Both the position numbers and the translations under genes were made by a program. The notes below the pieces were generated by a model. The model saw only the letters and a program-made list of their open reading frames with translations, did no database searches and had not been told where the DNA came from. A stretch of 64,000 bases of DNA from Trichocoleus sp. (GTDB lineage Bacteria > Cyanobacteriota > Cyanobacteriia > Elainellales > Elainellaceae), in contig DATNQD010000063.1 in NCBI GenBank assembly GCA_036702865.1, positions 124,001 to 188,000 of the forward strand. Reading direction: 5' to 3'. Shown piece by piece: positions 8,923 to 17,063 of the stretch (positions are counted from its first letter, which is position 1; every line of letters starts with the position of its first letter).

Positions 8923-10083
8923 ATGAAAGTAATTGGTTTAATCAGCGGTACCTCGGTTGATGGTATTGATGCTGCCCTGGTCGAAATTTCGGGTTTAACC
9001 GATGATCTCCAGATTGAGCTTCTAGCAGGAGCAACGTACCCTTATCCTGACTCTTTGCGAGAAACAATTCTGTCTGTCTGTGCTGGAATGCCTTTACCCA
9101 TGGCAGAACTTGCTGCACTGGATGATGCAATCGCCGCTGAATTCGCCCGAGCCGCGATCGAGATTCAATCTAACCACGCTGCAGCAGAACTGATTGGCTC
9201 TCACGGACAAACCGTTTTTCATCGTCCGCCCGTTCATGGTTCTTTAGCAGAGCGCTCACCCGATTCAACCAGTGCCCTCGGCTATAGCTTGCAATTGGGT
9301 CGTGGCGAAGTCATCGCTCAGATCACCGGAATTCCAACGGTCAGCAATTTCCGAGCCGCAGATATCGCCGCTGGAGGACAGGGTGCGCCGCTTGTACCCG
9401 CGATTGATGCTTGCCTCTTACGCCACCGCCATCTCGATCGCTGTATTCAAAATATTGGCGGAATTGGCAATGTCGCTTATCTACCTGCCCGGTCTGCTCA
9501 GTTTCTTGGCTGGGATACTGGACCTGGTAATGTATTGCTCGATCTGGCAGTGCAGCAGTTTTCAGATGGCGCAAAGTCCTTTGATGCAGATGGTTCCTGG
9601 GCAGCGCAAGGGCAATCCTGCCAGCCGCTAGTCGATCGCTGGCTCCAACAGGATTTCTTTCAGCAAACACCTCCCAAGTCCACTGGGCGAGAACTATTCG
9701 GCACAGACTACCTCAATGCCTGTCTCGCAGATGCGCTGGAATACAACCTTTCCCAAGCGGATATCCTGGCAACCCTGACCGAGCTCACAGCCGCTTCGAT
9801 CGCTCAAAGTTATCGTTCATTCCTACCCAACCTGCCCGATCAAATCATTCTTTGCGGCGGCGGTAGCCGAAACCTTTACCTGAGACAGCGATTACAAGCT
9901 ACTCTGGAGTTGATCCCCGTTTACACCTCAGACGAGCTTGGCTTGAGCGCCGACTACAAAGAAGCAATCGCTTTTGCTGTGTTAGCCTATTGGCGATGTC
10001 AGGAAATTCCTGGTAATCTCCCAGAGGTGACAGGCGCTAAGCAGGCAGTCCTTCTAGGGGAAATTCACCTGGCAGCATCATAA
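8923..10083 (+). CDS. anmK: Anhydro-N-acetylmuramic acid kinase
   Basis: AnmK opens the 1,6-anhydro ring of anhydro-MurNAc and phosphorylates it with ATP to give MurNAc-6-phosphate, recycling cell-wall sugar released by lytic transglycosylases. The 386-aa length fits the family (about 370-390). Signatures are [17 protein letters not shown] at the N-terminus (ATP phosphate binding), [54 protein letters not shown] with the catalytic Asp, STGRELFG, and ILCGGGSRN near the C-terminus. All key motifs look intact. The peptidoglycan-binding protein upstream makes a loose cell-wall neighbourhood, but 297 bp separate the two and no co-transcription is evident. Confidence 0.96.
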   Translation: MKVIGLISGTSVDGIDAALVEISGLTDDLQIELLAGATYPYPDSLRETILSVCAGMPLPMAELAALDDAIAAEFARAAIEIQSNHAAAELIGSHGQTVFHRPPVHGSLAERSPDSTSALGYSLQLGRGEVIAQITGIPTVSNFRAADIAAGGQGAPLVPAIDACLLRHRHLDRCIQNIGGIGNVAYLPARSAQFLGWDTGPGNVLLDLAVQQFSDGAKSFDADGSWAAQGQSCQPLVDRWLQQDFFQQTPPKSTGRELFGTDYLNACLADALEYNLSQADILATLTELTAASIAQSYRSFLPNLPDQIILCGGGSRNLYLRQRLQATLELIPVYTSDELGLSADYKEAIAFAVLAYWRCQEIPGNLPEVTGAKQAVLLGEIHLAAS

Positions 10084-10140
10084 CAGCGTGACTAAGATGA
10101 GCCTTGATAGTTTCATCTTTGTACATCACGTAAGGGCGGG

Positions 10141-10605
10141 ATGATAGGGACTAGCATTGTGGCTCACACCTTTCTACTGGAATCCGGACGATGGACGTTG
10201 CAAGGAAGCTGGATCGATCGAGATGCAATGCCTATCAACGTCAAAGGAAAAATTTTAGTCGCTTGGAGTCGAGATGACTGGTTCACCATGGTCACAAAAC
10301 TCCTCTTTCCGGGCACAGACCGGGAGGAAATTTCGTTTCAATATCGCGGACGCTTGAATACTGGCGATCGACAATACACCTTTGTTCTTCAGCACAGCGT
10401 CTTAGGACGGGTGGAAGGAGAAGGCTGGATTGCTCCCGAATCGATCGTGCAGCGCTACTGGGTATTGGGCGACAAGCAGCGTCGTACTGGTTTTGAAACA
10501 CTCCACCAACTTTCTGCCGATCGCTATTGCCTTTCCAGCAGCATTATGGCAGGGCACTATTTGAACAGCACTATGGAAGCGATGGTAGAACGGCAACCCG
10601 AGTAA
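10141..10605 (+). CDS. Conserved hypothetical protein (beta-rich, lipocalin-like pattern)
   Basis: I do not recognise a named family for this 154-aa protein. It has no signal peptide or membrane helix. The pattern is of alternating strands: LLESGRWTLQGSWIDRD at the start, a central KILVAWSRDDWFTMVTKLLF, then ISFQYRGRL, QYTFVLQHSVLGRVEGEGWI and IVQRYWVLGDKQRRTGFET. Such beta strands and aromatic spacing resemble small ligand-binding barrels, but this is only an impression. The ATG at 10141 follows a GGGCGGG purine run. Ordinary codon use, HIP1 sites inside the frame and a clean start support a real gene. It sits 57 bp after anmK and could be on the same transcript. Confidence 0.7.
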   Translation: MIGTSIVAHTFLLESGRWTLQGSWIDRDAMPINVKGKILVAWSRDDWFTMVTKLLFPGTDREEISFQYRGRLNTGDRQYTFVLQHSVLGRVEGEGWIAPESIVQRYWVLGDKQRRTGFETLHQLSADRYCLSSSIMAGHYLNSTMEAMVERQPE

Positions 10606-10756
10606 TCTACCTCATGCCCTGCGTTTCCCTTCCGCTCGTCCGCTTCACCTGACGGTTCTCTTCTTATGCTCTTATTCAGTTTTTCCTTGACCCTCCTTCA
10701 TTTCTAGGCTATTTTCCTTTCATGTTGGGGAAAGTGAGTTGAGGGAGGCAATGACG

Positions 10757-10951
10757 ATGGCTGATTCGCAAAGCGAGGTTGATATTGAGGCACTGGTCGA
10801 TCTCATGGCATCGTTGTTGGATCTGCCGCTTGATCCAGACCATCGTCCTGGGGTAATTGCCAATCTAGAACGGACGCGATCGATCGCGCAATTGGTGATG
10901 GAGTTTCCCCTGCCAGACGACATTGAAGTTGCCCCTACCTTTCAGCCTTAA
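10757..10951 (+). CDS. AtzG-like small amidase subunit (DUF4089)
   Basis: The 64-aa acidic helical protein matches the AtzG/HpxX (DUF4089) type, with the pattern EALVDLMASLLDLPLDPDHRPGV, then NLERTRSIAQLVMEFPLPDD. In the cyanuric-acid pathway AtzG is the small stabilising subunit of 1-carboxybiuret hydrolase and is needed for soluble AtzE. The next gene, one base away, is an AtzE-family amidase, which supports the pairing. Two ATGs are possible: 10757 lies eight bases after GGGAGG, a normal spacing, while 10751 is only two bases away, so I prefer 10757. No AtzD or AtzF is nearby, so a triazine pathway is not implied. Confidence 0.82.
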   Translation: MADSQSEVDIEALVDLMASLLDLPLDPDHRPGVIANLERTRSIAQLVMEFPLPDDIEVAPTFQP

Positions 10952-10954
10952 GTG

Positions 10955-12352
10955 ATGATGGATTTAACCCGAGCCGATGCCCTTACCATTGCGAACGCAG
11001 TCCGGGCAAAAGAAATTTCAGCAACAGCCGTAGTTGAGGCAGCGCTAGACAGGATTGCTAAGCAGGATGGCGCGCTTAATAGCTTTACAGCAGTTTTGAC
11101 AGAGCAAGCGTTAGAGAGTGCTGCTGCGGTCGATCGCGCCATTGCAAACGGAGATGATCCAGGAATGCTGGCGGGTGTGCCTTTTGCAGTGAAGAATTTG
11201 TTTGATGTGAAAGGGCTACCGACGCTGTCCGGCTCCAAAATAAACCAGGATTTGCCGCCTGCAATGGCAGATGCGACTGCCCTGGTTCGATTGCAGCGAT
11301 CGGGGGCTGTTCTGGTCGGGGCACTCAACATGGATGAGTACGCTTATGGCTTTGTCACAGAAAACAGCCATTATGGACCAACCCACAATCCGCACGATTT
11401 ACAGCGAGTTGCAGGAGGGTCATCTGGTGGCTCTGCGGCGGCTGTTGCAGCGGGACTGGTTCCGCTAACGCTTGGCTCAGATACGAATGGTTCAATCCGA
11501 GTTCCTGCTGCCTTTTGCGGCATTTTTGGCTTAAAGCCCACCTATGGACGCCTTTCTCGGAGCGGGGTTTATCTTTTTGCGGGTAGCTTTGACCACATTG
11601 GTCCCTTTGCTCGATCGACCCAAGACATCGCTGCTGCTTTTGATGCCATGCAGGGAGCCGACCTGCAAGATCCTGTTTGTACGACTCGCCCACCAGAGCT
11701 TTGTTTGCCTCAGTTGAGCCAGGGCATTGAAGGCTTGCGAATTGCGGTTGCAGATTGCTACTTTGCTCAAGGTGGCGAACCTGATGTGTTAGCGGCAGTT
11801 CAACAGGTGGCTGAAGCACTGGGAGCGAATCAGCGGGTGACAATTCCGGAAGCCCATCGAGCCAGAGCAGCGGCTTATGTCATTACGGCTTCTGAAGGAA
11901 GTAATCTTCACTTCCCCCGGCTCAAAGCTCGTGCTCAAGATTTTGACTTAGCAACCCGCGATCGATTTATTGCCGGAACCATGATCCCAAACACCTGGTA
12001 TCTTCAAGCGCAACGGTTTCGCCGCTGGTACCGCGATCAAGTGCGAGATATTTTTAAGCAGGTTGATTTAATCCTTGCTCCAACGACTCCCTGCCCTGCG
12101 CCGCTGATTGGACAGGAAAAAATGACGCTGGATGGCGTTGAAATGTTGGTGCGTCCAAATCTAGGACTCTATACACAGCCGCTCTCGTTTATTGGACTCC
12201 CGATCTTATCTGTGCCAATTCAGCGTCCAAATGCGCTGCCTGTGGGTGTCCAAATTATTGCGGCTCCTTACAACGAAGCGCTGACCCTCCGCGCCGCCGC
12301 CGTTTTAGAGGCAGCAGGAGTGATTGCTGCACCGATCGTTTCTCCAGGTTGA
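10955..12352 (+). CDS. AtzE-family amidohydrolase (amidase signature enzyme)
   Basis: This cytoplasmic amidase hydrolyses an amide through the Ser-cisSer-Lys triad. In the 465-aa protein the triad is Lys80 in GVPFAVKNLFD, cis-Ser156 in VAGGSSGGSAAAVAAG, and nucleophile Ser180 in GSDTNGSIRVPAAFCG, all intact. The C-terminal third carries the family pattern VDLILAPTTPCPAP and FIGLPILSVP. Related enzymes include AtzE (1-carboxybiuret hydrolase), HpxY of oxalurate catabolism, and GatA. The adjacent AtzG-like gene favours the AtzE/HpxY type over GatA, as no GatC/GatB is near. The frame also has GTG at 10952 directly after the upstream stop; translational coupling is likely. The substrate is unknown; a small ureido or amide metabolite is inferred. 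Confidence 0.92.
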   Translation: MMDLTRADALTIANAVRAKEISATAVVEAALDRIAKQDGALNSFTAVLTEQALESAAAVDRAIANGDDPGMLAGVPFAVKNLFDVKGLPTLSGSKINQDLPPAMADATALVRLQRSGAVLVGALNMDEYAYGFVTENSHYGPTHNPHDLQRVAGGSSGGSAAAVAAGLVPLTLGSDTNGSIRVPAAFCGIFGLKPTYGRLSRSGVYLFAGSFDHIGPFARSTQDIAAAFDAMQGADLQDPVCTTRPPELCLPQLSQGIEGLRIAVADCYFAQGGEPDVLAAVQQVAEALGANQRVTIPEAHRARAAAYVITASEGSNLHFPRLKARAQDFDLATRDRFIAGTMIPNTWYLQAQRFRRWYRDQVRDIFKQVDLILAPTTPCPAPLIGQEKMTLDGVEMLVRPNLGLYTQPLSFIGLPILSVPIQRPNALPVGVQIIAAPYNEALTLRAAAVLEAAGVIAAPIVSPG

Positions 12353-12458
12353 CAATTGGGAGAGCAGCCAATTAGCCTCACGGTTTGCTACCTTACTACT
12401 TATCTAGCAAGGCTGATAAATCGCTAATCTTTGGAACCTGCTCTCTGCAACCTGCCCT

Positions 12459-12716
12459 CTAATCTTCCTTCTGCCAGAGTCGCCAGGTTGAGCCGATCGC
12501 TGCCCCTGCCCCTGCAAACAGCCCCATGCCCATTCCTTCAAGCTGCTTCACTTGCGGAGTTTTGGTGAGACAAGTACTGTTCAACGTTGTCGCAGTCGTA
12601 CACTGATTGATTTCAGCCTGACTCGCGGTTGCGCCCATGAAAACTCCTGAAAGGCTGCATAGGGCAACATATAAGTAAAGGCGATAAATTCCGGGTTTCT
12701 TGTTTTTTCTATCCAT
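12459..12716 (-). CDS. Small exported/membrane hypothetical protein
   Basis: This 85-aa protein is unrecognised. It has a basic N-terminus (MDRKNKKPG), a hydrophobic signal-like segment (about 12-32) with an ATASQAE cleavage-like site, a short loop with two Cys (about 39 and 49) that could form a disulfide, and a second glycine/alanine-rich hydrophobic segment (about 62-78) ending in charged WQKED. It is probably an extracytoplasmic or thylakoid-lumen-facing small membrane protein. It is divergent from the RidA gene with a 112-bp shared promoter region and convergent with the amidase gene. The hydrophobic profile and the ATG support a real gene, but the small size leaves some doubt. Confidence 0.6.
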   Translation of the reverse strand: MDRKNKKPGIYRLYLYVALCSLSGVFMGATASQAEINQCTTATTLNSTCLTKTPQVKQLEGMGMGLFAGAGAAIGSTWRLWQKED

Positions 12717-12828
12717 AGATGGATGCAGAACAGCGTCTCTATACTGCGACTACTCTTGCTTATGTTACGGGAGTTTTGCAGTCGTATCATTACGGAATCC
12801 AAAAATTTTTGATGAAGATAGCTGAGTA

Positions 12829-13218
12829 ATGGAACGGAAACAGATTTCAACGGGGACACCTTGGGAGACAAGCGTCGGCTATTCGCGGGCAGTCCGCGTC
12901 GGTGCATTTGTTTACATTGCTGGAACGACGGCTGCGGATGAAAACGGACAAATTCATCGTCCTGATGATCCTTATGAGCAGGCTGCCTATACGATTCGCA
13001 AAATTGAAGCTGCCCTGCAATCAGTAGACGCTCGATTGGAGCATGTGGTTCGTACTCGGATGTACGTCACCGATATGAAGGATGCGCCACAAGTGACAAA
13101 AGCCCATCACGAGTTTTTTCACGCCATTCGTCCCGCCAGTACGATCGTTGAAGTCAGCCGCTTGGCTACAGATGAGATGCGAGTTGAGATTGAGGTTGAT
13201 GCGATCGTCTCTGACTAG
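12829..13218 (+). CDS. RidA family (YjgF/YER057c/UK114) protein
   Basis: RidA-type proteins are small trimeric enzymes that hydrolyse reactive enamine/imine intermediates or related ureido substrates. The 129-aa length is usual. Visible elements are the GYSRAVRVGAFVYIAGTT strand pair, RKIEAALQSVDARLEHVVRTRMYVTDM, RPASTIVEVSRL, and DEMRVEIEVDAIV with the conserved Arg that binds substrate carboxylate in canonical RidA. It begins MERKQISTGTPWE, which is more like the subfamily near amidases and pyrimidine/ureide catabolism than classical RidA. Proximity to the AtzG/AtzE pair (476 bp upstream, same strand, with one minus-strand gene between them) suggests, but does not prove, a joint role. Confidence 0.93.
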   Translation: MERKQISTGTPWETSVGYSRAVRVGAFVYIAGTTAADENGQIHRPDDPYEQAAYTIRKIEAALQSVDARLEHVVRTRMYVTDMKDAPQVTKAHHEFFHAIRPASTIVEVSRLATDEMRVEIEVDAIVSD

Positions 13219-13440
13219 GGCGCTGGGAAGGGGTGGAAGAGAATTGCGAACTGCTAACTCAGAAACTTTTGGTTTGGCTCAACTGTCTCGATTTTCATAG
13301 CAGGTGATAGGGGTCAGAGGCTAGGAGCATATTTTTACCTTCGTTCGGTATCTGTTGATCCGTTGCTCCTTCCTCTGGTGCCTGACCGAGTTGTCTTTGT
13401 AGCCGCTGTTCTATCCAGAAAAACTGTTAGGTGAAATTTT

Positions 13441-14313
13441 ATGCGCTCTCAATTTACGTCATTTCAGATCACGAAAACCCTGGTTGCTTCGGTGCTGATT
13501 GCCTCTACCCTTCACCTAACTTCTTGCGCTCCTAAGAAGCAGACTGTTACTTCTGAGCAAACAACGGTTACTGCTGTTCCACAAGAATCACCCAATTCGC
13601 CAGCCCCATCACCTTCACCACAAATTATTACGACTGGCGGTGAATCCCCATCCTCCCAACCTGAAACACCACCTCCCGCTAAACCACCTGCCCCAACTGG
13701 AGACAAAACAGAAACACCAAAACCTCCTGCAAAACCACAAGATTCTGGATTGCAGCCCGGTGAGGTTGCCATTCAACCCGATCGCCCTTTACCGCCAGCC
13801 AAAGGAGTACAGTTGGGCAATGTGGAATATGTGGCTTCTGAAAAAGCATCTAATCCGGCAGTGGAACAAGCGATCGAGCAAGTGATGGCAGATGGCAGCG
13901 GCGATCGGTCTTTTTTGGAGTCAATGCGCTACTACTACGATCGAGTGGATCTGAACAAAGACGGGAATCCGGAAGCGCTGGTTTATTTGATGGGGTCTTA
14001 TAGCTGTGGTTCTGGAGGCTGCACAATGCTAGTTCTTGAACCGAGCGGACAAGGTTATGAGCTAGTGTCGAAAATGACGCTGGTAAATCCGCCTGTTTTG
14101 GTTGCAGATCAAACGAGTGCAGGCTGGAAAGATCTGGTGGTTTATGTGGAAGGGGGCGGTGCAGAGCCTCACTATGCCCGGATGCAGTTTGACGGCAAAG
14201 GATATCCTTCTAATCCATCTGTTGCGCCTGAAGTAACGGCAGATGCCCCTCTCAATGGCACAGCGATTATTTCCGACTCGATTAGCTCTAGTGCCGGAAT
14301 TTCATTGAAGTAG
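13441..14313 (+). CDS. Proline-rich lipoprotein with EF-hand-like C-terminal domain
   Basis: The 290-aa protein starts with a lipoprotein signal: basic N-terminus, hydrophobic core and lipobox LTSC with Cys29. Residues about 45-120 are a low-complexity Pro/Ser/Thr/Lys linker that would cross the peptidoglycan layer. The C-terminal domain (about 125-290) holds DRVDLNKDGNPEALVYL, a D-x-N-x-D-G calcium-type loop, followed by GSYSCGSGGCTMLVLEPSG with two Cys spaced for a disulfide, and a PHYARMQFDG strand. This resembles repeat-in-periplasm domains that sense or bind ligands, but I cannot name a function. It stands alone, with the RidA gene 222 bp upstream. Confidence 0.8.
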   Translation: MRSQFTSFQITKTLVASVLIASTLHLTSCAPKKQTVTSEQTTVTAVPQESPNSPAPSPSPQIITTGGESPSSQPETPPPAKPPAPTGDKTETPKPPAKPQDSGLQPGEVAIQPDRPLPPAKGVQLGNVEYVASEKASNPAVEQAIEQVMADGSGDRSFLESMRYYYDRVDLNKDGNPEALVYLMGSYSCGSGGCTMLVLEPSGQGYELVSKMTLVNPPVLVADQTSAGWKDLVVYVEGGGAEPHYARMQFDGKGYPSNPSVAPEVTADAPLNGTAIISDSISSSAGISLK

Positions 14314-14627
14314 GGTTGCTTGGTGCGGCGGTCCATTACGAGTAGGATGCCAATTTCTCAGCAGTGTTGGAGTATTACCCTAAATCGATCGATAAGGGCA
14401 GGTTTTGCGATGACGCGATCGGCTGGAGTAATTACTCATATGGCTGAACTTGTCCGGATATTCCAGTTTTTTTGTTCCAAAACTTTCCCAAGCTCACGCC
14501 AACGATTTCTCTCTGATCACATTCTGGAGTTTAAGTAAAGCTTTCATAACAAAAATTTGCAGGACTTAAAAATAGTTGTTACATTGCGGGAGAAACTCCC
14601 TCACATTTAACGGCTGGTTTTCTCCTC
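14314..14627. other. 314-bp intergenic region with a short hairpin
   Basis: No convincing gene is seen; a 72-codon frame from GTG 14320 has no family resemblance and irregular composition. Near the end is a perfect short inverted repeat, GGGAG-AAA-CTCCC (14588-14600), about 28 bp before the rhodanese start. It lies in the leader and could affect translation. An AT-rich AAAAATAG stretch at 14570 may belong to the promoter. Confidence 0.4.
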
Positions 14628-15017
14628 ATGGATCTTTTATTTGGCTTAATTCCGACGCCGCCGCCACTGCAAGCAAAGTCTCGTGTTTATGACTTGAAGG
14701 CTCGATTAGATTGGGGCGGTCCCGCTTTGACGATCGTGGATGTGCGCGATCGATCGGAATTTCACGCCAGCCATATTTCCGGTGCAATCAATATTCCGCT
14801 GCGACGATTAATGCACTCGGCGCGAATTAACTTGGAAGCGACCCGTGATATTTACGTCTACAGCGATGCAAATGAGGATGCGGCTCTGGCTGCGGCTAAA
14901 TTGCGGGAAGCAGGCTACCTCAACGTCTCTGAACTTCAGGGCGGCATTCCTGCCTGGAAAGCAGTTGGCTACCCGATCGAATCAGGCGTAGCCTACCCCT
15001 TCAGACTCACCTCATAA
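14628..15017 (+). CDS. Rhodanese-like domain protein lacking the catalytic Cys
   Basis: The 129-aa protein is a single rhodanese domain. Core motifs are IVDVRDRSEFHASHISGAINIPL (about 36-58) and the C-terminal VSELQGGIPAWKAVGYPIE. The position that normally reads CxxGxRS reads YSDANEDAA (about 82-90), so the persulfide-forming Cys is absent and sulfur transfer is not expected. Such inactive domains act as binding or regulatory modules; that is inferred here. The N-terminal stretch MDLLFGLIPTPPPLQAKSR is short and mildly hydrophobic and could be a membrane-targeting tail. No partner gene is adjacent: the next gene, a peptide-binding lipoprotein, is 114 bp away. Confidence 0.88.
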   Translation: MDLLFGLIPTPPPLQAKSRVYDLKARLDWGGPALTIVDVRDRSEFHASHISGAINIPLRRLMHSARINLEATRDIYVYSDANEDAALAAAKLREAGYLNVSELQGGIPAWKAVGYPIESGVAYPFRLTS

Positions 15018-15131
15018 ACCTCACCTCATAAACCTTGCTCGCGCTTCGTCGTCTCTATCCCTTCCTGCATTCTCTGCCCCACTAGCCCCTACCCGCTTGT
15101 ATGATCCGAGAAGCACCGTAAGGGGAATCTC

Positions 15132-16943
15132 ATGATTTCGGCTGTCTTATCTCGGTTCCAGATCTTTTCTCGATTGCGACAACGTGGGCGACGGGGAGTG
15201 GCGATCGTTTTAATGCTGTTGATGGCGATTGGGGTAGTGTCTTGTAGTGAGACTCAGCTTCGATCGCAAGCATCGCGCGTGCCGCAACTTGTGTTTGCTA
15301 GTCCGAGCGACCCTGCCACGTTTAACTATGCCCTCAATAGTTCTGCTTACAGCGTCTTTGGCTTGATTTATGTAGGGTTGCTGAGTACCAATGGCATTAC
15401 GGGTGATTTAGAACCGGAGTTAGCAGAATCTTGGGAAGTCTCTCCAGACAAGAAGCGAATTGTTTTTACGCTGCGAGAAGGACTGAAGTGGTCGGATGGA
15501 CACCCGTTGACAGCGGAGGACGTGGAGTTTTCCTACAACCAGGTTTATCTCAACGAGAAAGTTGCAGTTGGGCTGCGCGATATTCTGCAAATTGGTGATA
15601 CGGGGCAGTTCCCAACGGTGCGAAAGCTGGACGATCGCCGGGTAGAGTTTCTTGTGCCAGAACCTTTTGCGCCATTTTTGCGCTATAGCGGCGGGATTGG
15701 GATTATGCCTGCCCATGTATTGCGAAAGACTGTAGAAACAACGGATCAAAATGGCAAATTAGCGTTCTTGGATACCTGGGGTACGGATACTGATCCGCGT
15801 CAGGTCGTTGTGAATGGACCCTACAAGATGGAACGCTATGTTGCGGGGGAGCGAGTGATCTTCGTGCAGAATCCTTACTACTGGCGACGCGATGCTGCGG
15901 GAAATCAGCAGCCCTATATTGAGCGGATTGTGCAGCAGGTGATCGGCTCAGATGATGCTCAAATGATGAGTTTTCGATCGGGAGATTTGGACGAAATTAG
16001 CGTTAAGCCAGAGCAGTTTCAGTTGTTGAAGTCAGAGGAAAAGCGCGGTAAATATACGATTTACAACGGTGGATCCGAATCTGGTTCTCGGTTTGTCTCT
16101 TTTAACCTCACTAAAGCGAAAGACCAGAAAGGGAGACCCTTTGTAGACCCGATTAAATCGCGTTGGTTCAATAATTTGGCATTCCGGCAGGCGGTTGCTT
16201 ATGCGCTCGATCGAGAACGGATGAAAAACACGATCTACCAGGGATTGGGAGAACTCCAGAACTCACCGCTAGATAGCCAAAATCCCTTTTTTGCGCCGCC
16301 AGAAGCAGGCGTCAAGGCTTACGACTATCGCCCAGAACAATCGAAAAAACTGCTGCAAGAGGCAGGCTTTAAGTACGACAACGCTGGAAAACTGTTCGAC
16401 TCAGAGGGGAATCGCGTTCAGTTTGTGTTGCTTGTCAAGTCTGAGGAACTGTCGCGGGTGCGAGTGGCAACGCAGATCAAGCAAGATTTAGAGGCGATCG
16501 GCATTCAGGTTGATCTGCAAGTCATTAGCTTTAACCTGGTAATTCAAAAGCTGAAGCAGCGTACCTGGGAGTGCTACGTTGGTGGCTTCCTAGGTGGCGG
16601 ATTAGAGCCCCAAAGCGGCTTTAATATCTGGTCTACTCGCGGCTCGATGCACCAGTTTAATCAAGGTCCTTTCCCTGGAGAACCACCCATTCAAGGTTGG
16701 GAAGTGTCGGATTGGGAGCGCGAAATCGACCAACTCTTTACGGCAGGCGTGAAAGAACTGGACAAATCGAAGCGCCAAGAGATCTACAAACGGTTCCAGC
16801 AAATTGCTCAAGAGCAGGTTCCCTTTATTCACCTGGTGAATCCACTCTCTCTCAATGCCGTGCGCGATCGGGTGCAGAACATCCAATTTACGGCGTTGGG
16901 TGGAGCCTTCTGGAATTTATATGAGTTGAAGGTGCTGGACTAA
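15132..16943 (+). CDS. Peptide/nickel-type ABC transporter substrate-binding lipoprotein (SBP family 5)
   Basis: This 603-aa periplasmic solute-binding protein of the DppA/OppA class captures oligopeptides or similar ligands for an ABC importer. A basic N-terminus and hydrophobic stretch lead to lipobox VVSC with Cys38. Family-5 motifs are LVFASPSDPATFNYALN at the mature start, LAESWEVSPDKKRIVFTLREG with KWSDGHPLTAEDVEFSY, NGPYKMERYVAGERVIFVQNPYYW, FRQAVAYALDRERM, and the C-terminal QEQVPFIHLVNP. A good AAGGGGA ribosome binding site precedes ATG 15132. No permease or ATPase adjoins it, so it is an orphan; it may use the dpp-like system at 29873-38040 (inference). Confidence 0.93.
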   Translation: MISAVLSRFQIFSRLRQRGRRGVAIVLMLLMAIGVVSCSETQLRSQASRVPQLVFASPSDPATFNYALNSSAYSVFGLIYVGLLSTNGITGDLEPELAESWEVSPDKKRIVFTLREGLKWSDGHPLTAEDVEFSYNQVYLNEKVAVGLRDILQIGDTGQFPTVRKLDDRRVEFLVPEPFAPFLRYSGGIGIMPAHVLRKTVETTDQNGKLAFLDTWGTDTDPRQVVVNGPYKMERYVAGERVIFVQNPYYWRRDAAGNQQPYIERIVQQVIGSDDAQMMSFRSGDLDEISVKPEQFQLLKSEEKRGKYTIYNGGSESGSRFVSFNLTKAKDQKGRPFVDPIKSRWFNNLAFRQAVAYALDRERMKNTIYQGLGELQNSPLDSQNPFFAPPEAGVKAYDYRPEQSKKLLQEAGFKYDNAGKLFDSEGNRVQFVLLVKSEELSRVRVATQIKQDLEAIGIQVDLQVISFNLVIQKLKQRTWECYVGGFLGGGLEPQSGFNIWSTRGSMHQFNQGPFPGEPPIQGWEVSDWEREIDQLFTAGVKELDKSKRQEIYKRFQQIAQEQVPFIHLVNPLSLNAVRDRVQNIQFTALGGAFWNLYELKVLD

Positions 16944-17063
16944 GGGGCTACTAGGGGAAAAGATAATTCTTGGTTTGGGGCAGGTTTAGCCGAGCGAGAA
17001 CAGTCTCACTTGCAGAGTGTTTACGAAACTTGCCCTGCCAGGATTCTGTTAGCTGGAACTTGC

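Noticed and set aside
14320-14538. 72-codon plus-strand frame between lipoprotein and rhodanese genes
   Set aside because: Irregular composition, GTG start without ribosome binding site, no recognisable family.
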